Assembly: GCA_032358165.1 (NCBI GenBank)
Contig: JAALGY010000011.1
Span: 1,426,001 to 1,490,000, forward strand
Direction of reading: 5' to 3'
From: Diplosphaera chodatii
Lineage: Eukaryota > Chlorophyta > Trebouxiophyceae > Prasiolales > Stichococcaceae
DNA: 64,000 bases
The position numbers and the translations under genes are program-made. Below are positions 1 through 16,971 of this stretch, in pieces; position 1 is the first letter of the stretch; each line of letters starts with the position of its first letter. The notes beneath the pieces are model-generated. The model made no database searches. It worked only from the letters and a program-made list of their open reading frames with translations, and had not been told where the DNA came from.

Positions 1-527
1 TGGTGGCGGTGGACCGGTGGCATCTCAGCAGTAAATACAAAGTGAAGGTCAAACGAACCTCGAAGATCATGGTGTGTAGCGGCAGGGTATCCTCTCCACC
101 TGCCAGCAGTTTGACATGCTGGTGCCAGCGCGCAGCTGAGTGCATGGTCTCCTGGGATGAATCGCGCCATTCAGCTCTGAGAGTCGATGCGGTCCATGAT
201 TCTGCGCAGGCACATGATGAGGGCAACGAATGCAACGTGGGCGACCGTGTAAAGATCACAAGCACTAGGTGGGGCCCTGGGCGGCAGTGGCACTGCTCAA
301 GCATTTGTAGTCGAGTGTGACCACTTCGTCAACACGGTGTGTCTTGATGATTACTGATGCAGGCCGCTGAGCAAGCGGAAAGCCTTCATGTTGAAGGAGG
401 TCATCCATCGAGAAAACATCTACGATGCAAAGGCGGCGCTGACCTCCGCGGTGGGGGCCAACCCGCCACATGCCGTCACAAGTCGGGGGTTTGCAGCGTC
501 GGCAGTGTCATGACGAGGTCTTTCAAC
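1..527 (+). CDS. possible 3' end of an unidentified gene (partial)
   Basis: This entry is weak. Short open stretches with protein-like composition lie on the plus strand. One follows a tgcag acceptor near 90 and reads GILSTCQQFDML. A second, near 282-330, reads AQAFVVECDHFVNT. A third follows the acceptor near 361, reads KAFMLKEVIHRENIYDAK, and runs to a stop before about 530. The reading frames do not join cleanly at the splice sites I can see, so the model is not proven. No family was recognised. It could also be antisense or intergenic sequence. Confidence 0.22.
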
Positions 528-560
528 CAAATTGATTGGGATAGAGAGTGTATCACGGCT

Positions 561-920
561 TGGTAGAATGGTTTGGCAACCAGATGCATGCAGGTCTTGT
601 CAATCCGCCACTAGATATTGGAGTGGGTGGTAGCACTGAAAGGAGTGGCGTTGTTGCTACAGTCTTCTCGCCTGCCTTTCATCTGAACAACCTAGCCCAT
701 ATAGCTGGTGTTTGCGTTCAGATGCCGCGATGACAGGCAGTGCCATTGCAATGTGGTCCTGTGCTGAAAGAGACAAGTGTACAGCACGCTGTACCGCACA
801 ATGCTGCTCTTGATACCGCTCACAAGTGGCAAAGGCAAGCTACACAACGTTTGACATTTGACAGCATATGCTCTAGCGCATTTCATGCATCTACGTGATC
901 AGGCCAGCAGCATTGCAGGC
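561..920. other. region upstream of RRP1
   Basis: No coding pattern is visible here. It presumably holds the RRP1 promoter and 5' UTR. No clear TATA element was seen. Confidence 0.4.
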
Positions 921-3724
921 ATGGCGAAGGCTGGTGCCAACGGTGGCCATGCTGATGGCAAGACCCGGAAGAGGAAGCGCAAGGGGACACCGATTGAGCC
1001 CGTCAACGAGGCGGCAACCGAAGCTGGCAACACCAAGTTCGCCCGGGCGCTGGCGTCCAGTGACTACAGCACGCGGGACAAGGGTCTGCAGGTCCTGACG
1101 CTGTGGCTGAAGCGGCGGCCCAACATCACGGACGCTGACCTCAGCAAGATCTGGAAGGGGCTGTTCTACGCCTTCTGGCACGCTGATAAGGCGGCTGTGC
1201 AGGTGCGCAGGCTCACCGTGCGTTTCGGTGGTCCATGTGCATGCACCTCCGGTGCAGCGGCGGCGGCGGCTGACTCTCGAGTTTGGTCCATACAGGAGGC
1301 ACTTGCCCAGCGCCTAGCGGAGATACTGCCGCAGCTCAGTGAGGAGGCAAGCTGCTTGTGCTGCTGGTAGCCACGCAGAGACATCCGTGACATGAGCCGA
1401 CGCGCCACAGGCAGATCCGTGGCGTTTGGAAGCGCAGGTTGCACATGGCTACTTTCGGGTGTTTCTTGCAACCATGCGGCGAGAGTGGTTCGGCATCGAC
1501 CGCCTGCGGCTGGACAAGTTCATGATGCTTGTGCGCAAGTTCATGCAGCAGACATTTGTGCACCTGCGGAATGCCAACTGGTGAGCTGGTAGTCTCGACC
1601 TGCCGCTGCATTGACAACCCACATGCTATGCAGTGCAACAGTTGGATGGTCCTGTCTGCTGGTATCCAGTACTAGCTGATGTAATGCGGCATTGTCATGT
1701 GACTCACAGGGGCGAGCACCGCGTCGAAACCTTCATGGACACTCTCGCCGAGGAGGTGCTCCTGAAAGAGGATGGGCCGCCAGCACTGGGCCTCGTCTAC
1801 CACCTGGCAGGTACGAGCGATGCTGTGCACACCTGCGCTGCTGCTGGTTCAGCCTCTTGTATGCCATGTGGGAAGTGGCCGATGTTATGTTGTACTTGTT
1901 CATTTCAGCCACTGAATGTGTGGTAGCTCCACTGCCCGAGTGCTCGGCCCTTGTGCAATGCTGCACAGATTGCTACACGCCAGAGCTGCTGTCAGCAGAC
2001 AGCGATGAGGCAGTTCCAGAGGGTGCGCTGCCGCTGCTCGTGTCGCCCTTCATGCGGCTGCTGGCTGAACTGCGACAGCCTGCAGGCATCAGCCGAGTCA
2101 TGTGAGTGCAGTGGGAGATCTGACGCAACGCTGCACTGCCTGGTTCTCCGAGACTGCATGGTCCAGCTGCTGTCCAGCATACCGCAATGACTAGTGTGAA
2201 CATGTTGTAGAACATGCTGCCCGCCACACTGTGTGCAGCTGTGCGCCGGCTGTCGATAGCGCAGCTGACCATGCTGAAATTCATGAACACCGCTGCAGAG
2301 GCAGCACCTTCGGCCCGGTGCTGTCGGCGTGCGCGTCCAGCGGGGACGCCAGCCCCGGCTTTGCGAGTGCACAGCTGCTGGCCGGCATGGCACGCACCGC
2401 CTTCGAGCTCGGTGGGCAGCTGATTTGTGCATGGTACCGTTGAGCGGTGCCATGCGCTGTGGGTGTGACTGCGGACCGACAGATAATGTCCATGCTCGTC
2501 ATCTTGATTTCTGTTCATGCATGGTGGAAGTGCAGGCGCGCAGGCTGAGGTGCGCACCAGGAACCGCGAGGCGCTGTACTCGCTCAGCAAGCAGCTTCAA
2601 AAGGCAGCAAAGAAGGTTGCCAGCAGCAGGCCCGCTGCTGCAGACGACGCGGCGCCCCACCCCGCACAGCCGAAGCAGTCTGCGGCCGCGCAGCCGGCAG
2701 ATGCTGCTGCAGCTGCACACATGACGCCAGCAGGGGGCAGTGCTGCGGGCACCCCTGCCGCCAAGCGGGCTGCAAAGAAGGCGCCGAGCCGCCTGGCGCG
2801 CGCCTCTCTGGCAGCAGATGCCGCTGCAGCAGCCGACGAACTGGCGCAGGCTGTGCCATCCGCAACTGTTGCTGCGTCGCTGGAGGTAGATGCAGCGGCT
2901 GCCGTGCTAGCCACACCCGTCTCGGCAAAGAGGGCGAAGCGGAAGAAGCAGCAAAGGGGTAGCCAGCACACGCCCGCCGCAGGAACAGTGAACGGTAGCG
3001 CTGTGTCGGCAGAGGCCGGCGCCGGAACTGGCGCCAAGGTCCACCGCACTCGCAGTGCCGCCAATGGTGCTGTGCCGCCTGGGAGTGATGCCACGCCTGG
3101 TGAGCAGTTTGGTGCAGCTCCTGACCATAAACATGCGTCGCTGTTGGAATGGCTGCCGAGTGAATGTCACGACGTGTCTGTTTGGGCTGTGGACTTACGC
3201 TATATATCCTGCTCGGAGTGCAGGCGGGGCTGCGGTCAAAGGCTCAAGACCACGTACTGCCAGCCGCCTTGCAGCAGGGATTGCTGCCGCATCTGTAGAT
3301 CGCAAGAGCGTGCACTTTCGGCTAAAGCAGAACCTGCACTTCGACTACGGAGGTGCACCAGCCATTTGCAGCTGCCTCAACGGTAGCCGTTTCTGTGCCA
3401 TTGTGCAGCATGCCTCATGTGTGCACCTTTGCATCCTTACAGGGCCAGTGCCATCGCCAGAGGTCAGAACACCGCCAGGAGCCAGGCCCAAGGTACGCAA
3501 AGACCTTGTTGGACTGTGCTTGGAGCGTGGCTAGGTGCTAGCCGAGGTGTGCACAGCCTCTGCGAGTGTCTCCACATCCCAGCTACCTGTTGCAGGGTCC
3601 GGCGCTCAGAGCACAGCCGGCAACAGACCCTGGACATGCGGCGTCGGCAGCCAGCAAGCGGCAGAAGAGGCAGCTGGTGAGCCCTGCTAGCATTCCGCGC
3701 CCGAAGGCCGCAGAGTTCTTCTGA
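921..3724 (+). CDS. RRP1: Ribosomal RNA processing protein 1 (RRP1/Nop52 family)
   Basis: A nucleolar protein needed for 60S subunit maturation, acting on 27S/ITS pre-rRNA processing in yeast. The first exon (921-1202) opens with a Lys/Arg-rich stretch, then FARALASSDYSTRDKG and IWKGLFYAFWHADK, the family's N-terminal helical signature. Later exons give MRREWFGIDRLRLDKF (exon 1438-1580), VETFMDTLAEEVLLKEDG (1710-1810) and the helical block at 1969-2101. A long Ala/Lys-rich linker follows (about 2540-3180). The C-terminal signature RKSVHFRLKQNLHFDYGG lies near 3298-3351, followed by GPVPSPEVRTPPGARPK. The last exon ends RPKAAEFF at 3722-3724. The second exon (1296-1346) is followed by an apparent GC-AG intron. 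The start at 921 is the first ATG that keeps the conserved frame. Splicing around 2100-2540 and 3180-3290 is less certain. Confidence 0.9.
1347..1437 (+). other. GC-AG intron in RRP1
   Basis: Exon 2 ends GAGGAG and is followed by gcaagc. The next exon begins after gcgcag at 1438. Joining 1346 to 1438 keeps phase 0 and reproduces the conserved order (LAEILPQLSEE, then VAHGYFRVFLATMRREW). No GT donor nearby keeps the frame. The GCAAG context is the typical donor of GC-AG introns. Confidence 0.65.
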
Positions 3725-4196
3725 TTGACTCTCCACCCAGCATGCAGGCATGGCATTGCTGCTGGTCGCTGATGGATGTGACGGCTGTAAACGGTGCACG
3801 AACACTCGATACAAAGCTGAGCCCCGTTTCAATTGGTCTGCACAGCATCTCAGTGGCTGTGCGTCTCAATGCTGACCAGAACAGAGCAGTGCCAAAGGTG
3901 TGGCATGCACAACATCATCAGTACCTATTCAAGAGACCCTGACCTACAAGTTCGCCAGCGTGCACCTAACTTGTGTGCGCTGGGAAAACACAGCAAGACG
4001 AGCCAGCCTGCCTAGAAGACCCCAAGTCGAGCATGCAGCTCCTGCCAGGCGCTTCATGCCTTCAGCCACTAGCCCCTGCTGGAGCCCAGTGCAGCGAGCA
4101 CAGCAAGCAAGCAGCCAGCCCGCTGGTCCATTAAACCTTACTTCTCGTGCTCCCGCATCTGCATGCCAAACAGTGTCGACATCAGTATGGTCCTCA
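3725..4196. other. convergent intergenic region, RRP1/aconitase
   Basis: Tail-to-tail spacer. It holds a TGTAA signal 62 bases after the RRP1 stop. No convincing matching signal was found for the minus-strand aconitase. Confidence 0.5.
3786..3790 (+). terminator. putative TGTAA poly(A) signal of RRP1
   Basis: TGTAA on the coding strand 62 bases after the stop. This pentamer is the established chlorophyte polyadenylation signal. Confidence 0.5.
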
Positions 4197-9609
<5,413 letters not shown>

Positions 9610-9998
9610 CTTGCCGCCGCTGCCGCCTATGCGCACAGCTACGGGTCGATTCTGCGCTAGTGTTGTGGGCTCCAGGATGCTCGCGAGCTGCAACTCCCAG
9701 TTCTGGTGCCGCTCCCTGAACGCCTAAGCGCTCGACGTACATGATATTCCCTCTGCATTGCGTTCCCGGGCGTCTTGACGCAGTGCAGAGTGCATGCCAG
9801 CACGAGCATAACGTTCTATATTCACGTAGCAGACTTCACACGCGCTCAGTGTGGCACACAGCGTTAGCGGGCTCGGCGATCAACTGATAGCCTGATGTGA
9901 TTAGGAACCGGCACCTCCTGCCAGTAAGGGCTCCGCGCATGTTTGGTAGCTAGCATCGCAGCACAGTTGCACATTCAGTCGCGCGCAAACTGGCTGCA
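9610..9998. promoter_or_regulatory. divergent promoter region, aconitase/NDUFA9
   Basis: Spacer of 389 bases between two ATGs facing apart, both encoding mitochondrial energy-metabolism proteins. It must hold both promoters and 5' UTRs, so a bidirectional promoter is plausible. No TATA element was identified. Confidence 0.5.
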
Positions 9999-12369
9999 AT
10001 GCTGCAGCGATCAGCTTACAATGGCACTCTGCTCAAACTGCGACACATGCTTGCTGGTGCGCTGGCGCCGTCATCCGCTTGTCTGAGGCATTGCTGGAAG
10101 CAGCTGGGGCTGGCTTTGCCCACCGCAGGAACTCACCGTGCATCTGCACTGTCGAAATGCAGCTCGATCCGTCAGATGTGCACCTGCTGCTGTGTGTCCG
10201 CAGGTGCTGCGGCGGCGCCCAGTAGCAGTTGCAGCAGGCAGTATGCCACCGACCTGGAGACTGATGTGGCGCACATCGGCACGTCGCTGACCAATGCCGG
10301 GGCGCGTGCCGGACCTGGCGGCCGCGCCTCGGTGCGGCAACACTGTGCCCGCTGGACAGCACGGCAGGGCTGTGCATGGGCCAATGATGGTCAAGCCGTG
10401 CTCGCCGTCAAGCTGCTTCCACTCGCTGCAGATCAGCGGCATCACAGCCACGATCTTCGGGGCGACCGGCTTCCTGGGCCGGTACTTTGGTTGGGCGCTG
10501 GCGAAGCGCGGGTCGATGGTTGTGTGCCCCTACCGCTGTGACAACCTGGACATACAGCACCTGCGCGTCATGGGCGACTTGGGCCAGGCGAGACGCTGCA
10601 TTGCCTCGACCGTGGAAGCCAGATCGCCGTGAACCCATCAACTCACCCCGCAGAACCATGATGTGATGCTGTTACAGGTTGTGAATCTGCCAGACTTCAG
10701 CGCGCGGGATGACGCCTTCATCAGGAAGGCAGTCTCGCAGTCGAATGTGGTCATCAACCTGATTGGAGAGGAGCGCGAGACGCCGCGCTTCAAGTTCGAG
10801 GAGGTGATTGCCTATCCTAACCCCTGCTGCAAGATTCATACATTCCGTGAAGGCAAGCCGGTGGACACATGCACCATGGGAATGGGCTCGCAGCCGAGTG
10901 CAGCGTTGCTCTTCGCAGGTGCATGTGGACATCGCGCAGCGCATTGCAGAGGCAGCTGCTGACAGCGGCGTGTGCGAGCGCCTCATCCATGTCAGCTGCC
11001 TGGGTGCATCCCCCGACGCGCCCTCACGCCGGCTGCGGACAAAGGTGCCAGCTGTCCGTGTTGAGGTGTATCACAAAACCTGCGGCGTAGAAGAGACCGT
11101 AACGAGCTGGTCACCGAGCCCCTTTCATGCACACGATGGCCAGTGAGCTGTTCATGGATTCACAGGCGGCAGGAGAGGAGGCGGTCCGGAAGGCGTTCCC
11201 CACCGCCACCATCATGAAGCCGGCGGTGCTGGTCGGCACCGAGGACCGCATGTTCAACTCCTGGGCGACGCTGGCCATGAACCTGCCGTACCTGCCGCTC
11301 ACAGGCGGCGACAGCCAAGTGCAGGTGTGCCGCACAGCACCGCACACCAGTTAGTGCCGCACCAAGCGGAGCTTGTGCTCAGCATCGCTCTGCTGTACAT
11401 GCTGCTGCGTCTGCAACCGCTGGGTGCTGCCTCCTCTCACTGACCTCGTTATGGTGGCGTGTCACTGCAGCCGGTGTATGTGCGCGATGTGACAGAGGCC
11501 CTGGAAGCGATCCTGAAGGACAAGGGCACCATCGGGAAGACTTATGCGCTGGCTGGGCCGCGCACCTACACGTGCGCATGCAGCTCCCGATCGCTATCCA
11601 GATCCCAGCAGCGTCCGCATCGTGCACTGTTGTTTACTTGTACAGGCCCTGGCTGCGGGCTTGCCAGCAACGCAAGAACGTGTGCTTGATGTCCCGCAGG
11701 CGGCAGGAACTGGTGCAGCTGGTGTACAACACAGTGCGGGAAAAGTACTCAGCCTTCAACTTGCCGGACTCCCTGGCGCTGTTGTTAGCAAAGCCACGGG
11801 AGTTCCTCCTGAGAAGGGTGCGCAACGCATGACTGTGCAAGACCCTTGCAATGGCGTGCTAGCGTTGGCATGATGCTTTGTGATGCCCCTGGCTGCTGGG
11901 CTGGGTTCACTCCTGGACCTTATGTAATGCAGGGCATTGGCATCCCAGCGCTCACTATGTACACAGAGGACTACATCAGGGAGGCGAGCATGGACAACGT
12001 GCTGCAGACGTCAGCAGCAGACGGCACCTTTGCGGATCTGGGCATCAGCCCGCAGCGCATCGATGTGGGCCTGCCCATTGAGCACGTCCGTTACTACAGG
12101 GTCGGCGGCTATGATGTCGGTGCGAACTCCTCACCTACAGCTTTGGTTTCCGGCACCTCTTATGTCCCTCTGCACGGTGACCCTGCTGCGGGTTCCTGTC
12201 TGCTGTTGAGAGCGACTGCCATCACATCTGCTTGAGATGGCGGTCAGCAAACAGGTGGCAAGCCACATATCAACATCGGCAACTGACATTGCTTACACTG
12301 TGCACAGGTACCACGAGCGGTACTGAGGCTTCGCCCACTGGTGCCGCTGCATCGCAGACGACTCTGTAG
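9999..12369 (+). CDS. NDUFA9: NADH:ubiquinone oxidoreductase 39 kDa subunit (NDUFA9)
   Basis: An atypical short-chain dehydrogenase-like subunit of mitochondrial complex I that binds NADPH structurally. Exon 1 ([20 protein letters not shown]) and exon 2 ([15 protein letters not shown]) give a mitochondrial presequence. The Rossmann motif [20 protein letters not shown] follows, then [79 protein letters not shown] (split here only for length), [19 protein letters not shown] and a C-terminal block with [18 protein letters not shown] and [19 protein letters not shown]. The exon ending MGDLGQ appears to use a GC donor. The last short exon gives a Thr/Ser/Ala-rich tail with a stop at 12367-12369. 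A different acceptor phase would instead end at TGA 12324-12326. Confidence 0.92.
10588..10677 (+). other. probable GC-AG intron in NDUFA9
   Basis: The exon ends ATGGGCGACTTGGGCCAG before gcgaga, and the next exon starts after gttacag with VVNLPDF. Homologues have DLGQ directly followed by VV or similar, which this join reproduces. The alternative is a GT donor 24 bases further on, which would add eight residues not expected in the family. Confidence 0.5.
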
Positions 12370-13031
12370 CCTATTGCTTGCTTTTCAGCAACGATGGTGT
12401 TTGGCTGCATTGAATGCATGTGCCAGAGCATCACATCTAAAGGTTTCAGCAAGTTGAACCACCCTGATTGTGTGTATTCCCGTAAATAATAACCTCCTCG
12501 TTTCTTCATGGGCATTCACCCAATCAAAGACACCGGCATACGGGTCCGGATGATACTTGCGGCTGTAAGTTACACCAAATTGTCATGATACATAAACTTC
12601 GTCTGCGAGCCTGGATCAGCATACTATGCATACAAGAGAGGGACTGCTTGTCATCGGGAGCTTGGAGAGGGACATAGGTGGCTGCTGTTTGCAGACAGTC
12701 AGAAGTTAGAAGATAGCAGCGCAGAAGAGACGCTGGTGGACCGGCGAAGTCTTGGAGTGCCTATCTCGGCCACAAATGCACGGTAGCTGAGGGAGAAAAC
12801 AAGGTCGACGGTCAACAACATACTGGTGCTGTGGCGCGTGTAGTATTGGCAGGATGCTGCAGTTTGACGATACACTCCCACATGAATGCGCTGCTTTCCC
12901 TGCACCAGTACTCGCGGCTGAACACCGGTGCTGCTCTCACAACTCTCATCAAGCTTGCTCACGGTATGTGTGCAAGCGTAGTCAACCCTGATTTCCTGAT
13001 GACCAAGTGGACATGCGTCCAACCAGTCCTT
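12370..13031. other. convergent intergenic region, NDUFA9/biotin carboxylase
   Basis: Both 3' UTRs face each other here. No coding pattern. It contains the palindromic TGTAA/TTACA signal listed separately. Confidence 0.5.
12564..12574. terminator. palindromic bidirectional poly(A) signal
   Basis: The sequence TGTAAGTTACA reads TGTAA on both strands around a single central base. It lies 195 bases after the plus-strand NDUFA9 stop and about 458 bases after the minus-strand biotin carboxylase stop. No nearer TTACA was found for the latter. Confidence 0.45.
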
Positions 13032-16000
13032 TTACTTGCGGCTCCGCTTGCTGGCGCGCTTGGCAGCCTGCTCCACGATGGACAGGTTCTGCACGAATGT
13101 GCATTCCAGTCACCGCCCGCCGGTTGAAGCACCATGAACGACATTGGTATGCGCTTCTGCAGCGAAAGGCAGGCGCCTGAACAATGTGCACTGTAGACAG
13201 GAGCATGAGCACCCTTCAGCACATACAAACCATCCACACCTTCGTCGATGGTGGCGGCTTGGCGAGCTCATCAGCATGCGACGGAATGAAGCCTGCATAT
13301 TCAATGACAGACATGTCATACATCTACGGTTGGCACTTTGCTTGCTGCTAGGTGCTGCAGCAAGGCCAGCAGGTGCTAGCAGCAAGCGCAGCTGCCGCAC
13401 CTGTGTCCACGTTGCCGTCCCTGAAGTCCTTGGTGTCCAGGATGAGCTGGTGGTAGTCGATCGTAGTGGGCACGCCGCTGATGACGGTCTCGCTGAGGGC
13501 GCGCTTCATGCGGGCGATGGCCTGATCCCTGTCCTCCGCCCACACGATCAGCTTGCCCAGCAGCGAGTCGTAGTTGGGCGGCACCTGTAGGTTCGGTGCG
13601 AGATGGTTCCACTTTCCCTTTCGTGTGGAGTGCGTGTGAGCATGGTGTAATGTGCAATGGACGCACTTTGCATGTGTTCAAGCAGGTGGAGCAACTGCCT
13701 CATTACTGGGGGCATCATTCGCAGCATGCCTGCAGATCAACAGCTGCATGCCTGCACCCAGTTTGCCGAGGACTGTCCAAGGAGCGCACCAGGTAGTCGG
13801 GGTACATGTGGCTGTCCATGCGCACGTGGGGCCCGCCGGGTGCCAGGTAGCCCATCACCCGCCCCGGTCCCGGCCGGAAGTTCTTGAAGGGGTCCTCCGC
13901 ATTGATGCGGCACTCGATGGCATGGCCCTGCCGTGCAGGAGTGGCGTCAGAGGAAAAGAAGGCACGAGCAGCGGCGTGTAGACAATGGACGGTCGCAGCA
14001 CAGCATGCTCGCTGTGGTGGCATTATACAGGACTGCAGAATGCAGCAATTGTAGCCCACAGCGTGCACCCACCTTCAACTTGATATCTTCCTGCTTGAAG
14101 CGCAAAGTTTTGCCCATGGCTGCTCGGATCTGTGCGGCCCGCAGCACACTCAGTTGTGCGTATCGACGGGTGAATCACAATGGCAGCAGTGATGAACTGC
14201 AGAATTTTCCGCACCTGCTCCTGGATCAGGTCGATGCCTGTGATCATTTCTGTCACCGGGTGTTCTACCTGCAGCACCGTGACATATGGTTCGCCTGTGC
14301 ACGTTTGCGCTGAAGGCTTGGTACTGCTATCTGTGCACATCCTGTTGCTGCATGGCCACACCTGGATCCGAGTGTTCATCTCCATGAAGTAGAAGCCCTT
14401 CTGCTCCCAAAGGAACTCGATGGTTCCGACGCCCTGGTAGCCGATGGCAGCTGCTGCGTTCGTGGCGGCATCACCCATGGCCTTGCGCACCTGCGCAGGG
14501 AGATGTACCCTGCACGTGGTACTCCACTCGGCACAGTAGGTGCAGCCCTTGCACGATGTCCTGATCACCTCAGCATCCGTGTGTGCACTGCACCCGTGCT
14601 GATGCCAGCTCACACTTCTGCGGATGGGTATCAGCTCAGTTGTGAGAAGACAGCTGATAGTGCCCACCTCTGGCGTCAGGGCGGGTGACGGAGCCTCCTC
14701 CAGGAGCTTCTGGTTGCGCCGCTGGATGCTGCAGTCCCGCTCAAACAGGTGCACCACGTTGCCGTGCTTGTCGGCCAGCACCTGCTCACGTCAATCCCAA
14801 CCTCTGTGAGAGCGAGAGTCTGCCATGCTGTATTGAGGAGAGAAGTGAGGAAGTCGACCTGACCTGACCAAGGGCATTGCAGTGCTCCAAACTAAGCGCA
14901 TCATGCACTACTTCTGTGTGGTTAATCAGCAATGCCCTCGACCTGGAACTCGATGTGCCGCGGGTTCTGCACGTAGCGCTCCAGGTACACGGCGCCGTTG
15001 CCAAAGGCCGCCTCCGCCTCCTGCGACGCCTGCCGCATGAGCGTCAGGAACTCCTCCTCCTTCATGGCCAGCCGCATGCCGCGCCCGCCGCCGCCCGCCG
15101 TGGCCTTGATCATGATGGGGAAGCCCACCTGCGCGGCCGGCGTGGAACCTGTTGCAGGGTGTAATTGGTTCCCACCCGCATGAGCCGGCTAGAAATTGCC
15201 TGAAGTCTCCCTGACAGCTCACTGGCAGCCTCAGCGACTAGGCTCCGCATGCAACGTTCTGCGCCGCACCTGGTTTGCTACCGTGATGGCCTCATCCTCG
15301 CTGTTGATCAAACCATCGCTGCCAGGCACTGTCGGCACGCCCGCAGCCTGCAGTGCAGAGAGGCGGCTGTGGACTTTATGCTTGACTGAACTCGCCTTAC
15401 GCTCAACATTGAACGACGATGTCAGACACGCGCATGGTCGACGCATGTACCTTCATGGTGTCCCTGGCTGTGGACTTGTCGCCCATGATGCGGATGTGCT
15501 CTGCCCTTGGACCAATGAACTCGATGCCATGGTCGGCACAAATGTCCACGAAGGTGGCATTTTCTGAGAGGAAGCCGTAGCCCTGGAGCACACGACAGCC
15601 ACTGCAGTTGAGTCCTGTCCGTCCCGTGATGATCGGCATGCACACAACGATCTTCGAAACCGGCTGCCGACTCACAGGGTGAATGGCGTCTGCGCCGCGA
15701 CTGACAGCTGCTGCTATGATATTGGCCATGTTCAGATATGACTCCGAACTCTGGGCCTCGCCGATGCAGACGGCCTCATCTGCCAGCTGTACGTGCAGCG
15801 ACTCTTTGTCTGCAATGGAGTACACTGCCTGCAAGGGTATTACAACTATCTGAACATATAGGCCAGCAGCATACCGTCAAGCGCCATCTACTGTGTGTTC
15901 TCATAGTACTGCAGTTACTCTGGTTTAGCAAAGGTGGACATGCCTGTCTCCGCATCACGAAAGCATACTCACCACTGTTTGGAGCCCCAGCTCTTTGCAG

Positions 16001-16493
16001 GCGCGGATGACGCGCACCGCAATCTCGCCACGATTCGCCACCAGCACCTGCACCGTCGTACAGCAGCGGCCGTCGTATGCCTCACTTAGCTAGTTGTCAG
16101 GGTTCGCGGTGATCCGGCACTCCTGCTGTTAGACTGTGCAGCGGTGGCACACAGCGTGCGCCCTCTGCTATGCGGCAGATGCCAAAGAGTTCATTACTGT
16201 CACGCTGAATCCCCATATGATCCGGCATTGATGCACCGGCCTGTTATAATGTAATTGGATTGCCCACACACCTTGGTGAAGGTGTTTTGCTGCTCTGCAT
16301 GGGTGATCTGGGCAGCAGATCGCATGGATCCGGTCCGCCGGCTGGAGCACGGCCTGGCCAGCTGCAGCACCTGATCATGCGTATGTCTGTGCAGCAGTTG
16401 CTGGCATCGCGCGGGGCTGTGGCTGTGCTGCGGCTCACGGCCGACCCTGCCCTGGACGGCTGGTGCTGGTGCTGACCTGTGCACAGCCAGCAC
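13032..16493 (-). CDS. accC: Acetyl-CoA carboxylase, biotin carboxylase subunit (plastid type)
   Basis: Carboxylates biotin on BCCP using ATP and bicarbonate, the first half-reaction of plastid fatty acid synthesis. The N-terminus ([16 protein letters not shown] and on, rich in Arg/Ser/Ala) looks like a plastid transit peptide, and the mature part starts [20 protein letters not shown]. Next come [38 protein letters not shown] and [19 protein letters not shown]. The ATP-grasp glycine loop is [35 protein letters not shown] carries the conserved Glu/Arg active-site region, with [20 protein letters not shown] and [20 protein letters not shown] after it. The C-terminus is [17 protein letters not shown], then [18 protein letters not shown] and a stop at 13032. 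Length matches single-domain AccC/CAC2, not the multidomain cytosolic enzyme. The start is the first ATG in frame with the presequence exon and could differ. Confidence 0.94.
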
Positions 16494-16971
16494 CCTGCCC
16501 GCGCCCCCGGCCTGCAGCGCCTGTCGGGATCCAAAACATCATGTGTCAGCACATTATGCTTGTGTCGACGGACTCAGGTTACATGCACCACGTTTCTGGT
16601 GCCCCACCTGCATGCTGGGCCTCAACACGGCGCTCCTCGGCAGAAGCAAGGAATGTTGTGCGGGGAAGATATATCACAGCGCCTGGTGTACTGTTATCCG
16701 AGTGTTGATCAGCATTTGCAGCGGTCCTGCGCACAAGTGACTCACTGAGCGGCCAGCGGTGCACAAGAGGAGGATTTGGCGTGCTGAGTTTAGGAACGGC
16801 TCCAGCTTTACTTGCGTCCGAGCACCCATAAAATAAGCACGCGAAACCCATCCGACTTGCAAGTTGCAGCCAGTCACAAGTATGTATCAAATTCACATGT
16901 GAGCATGATCTGTATCACTCGCTTCAGAGTGTGGCTGTAAACAGGATAGCTGCGAATGCGGAACAGGTGGG
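16494..16971. promoter_or_regulatory. divergent promoter region, biotin carboxylase/DEG15
   Basis: Spacer of 478 bases between divergent genes. No coding pattern and no clear core promoter motif. The first coding exon of DEG15 might begin inside it. Confidence 0.4.

Noticed and set aside
10677..10986. Antisense open frame over NDUFA9
   Set aside because: Shadow of conserved NDUFA9 coding sequence.
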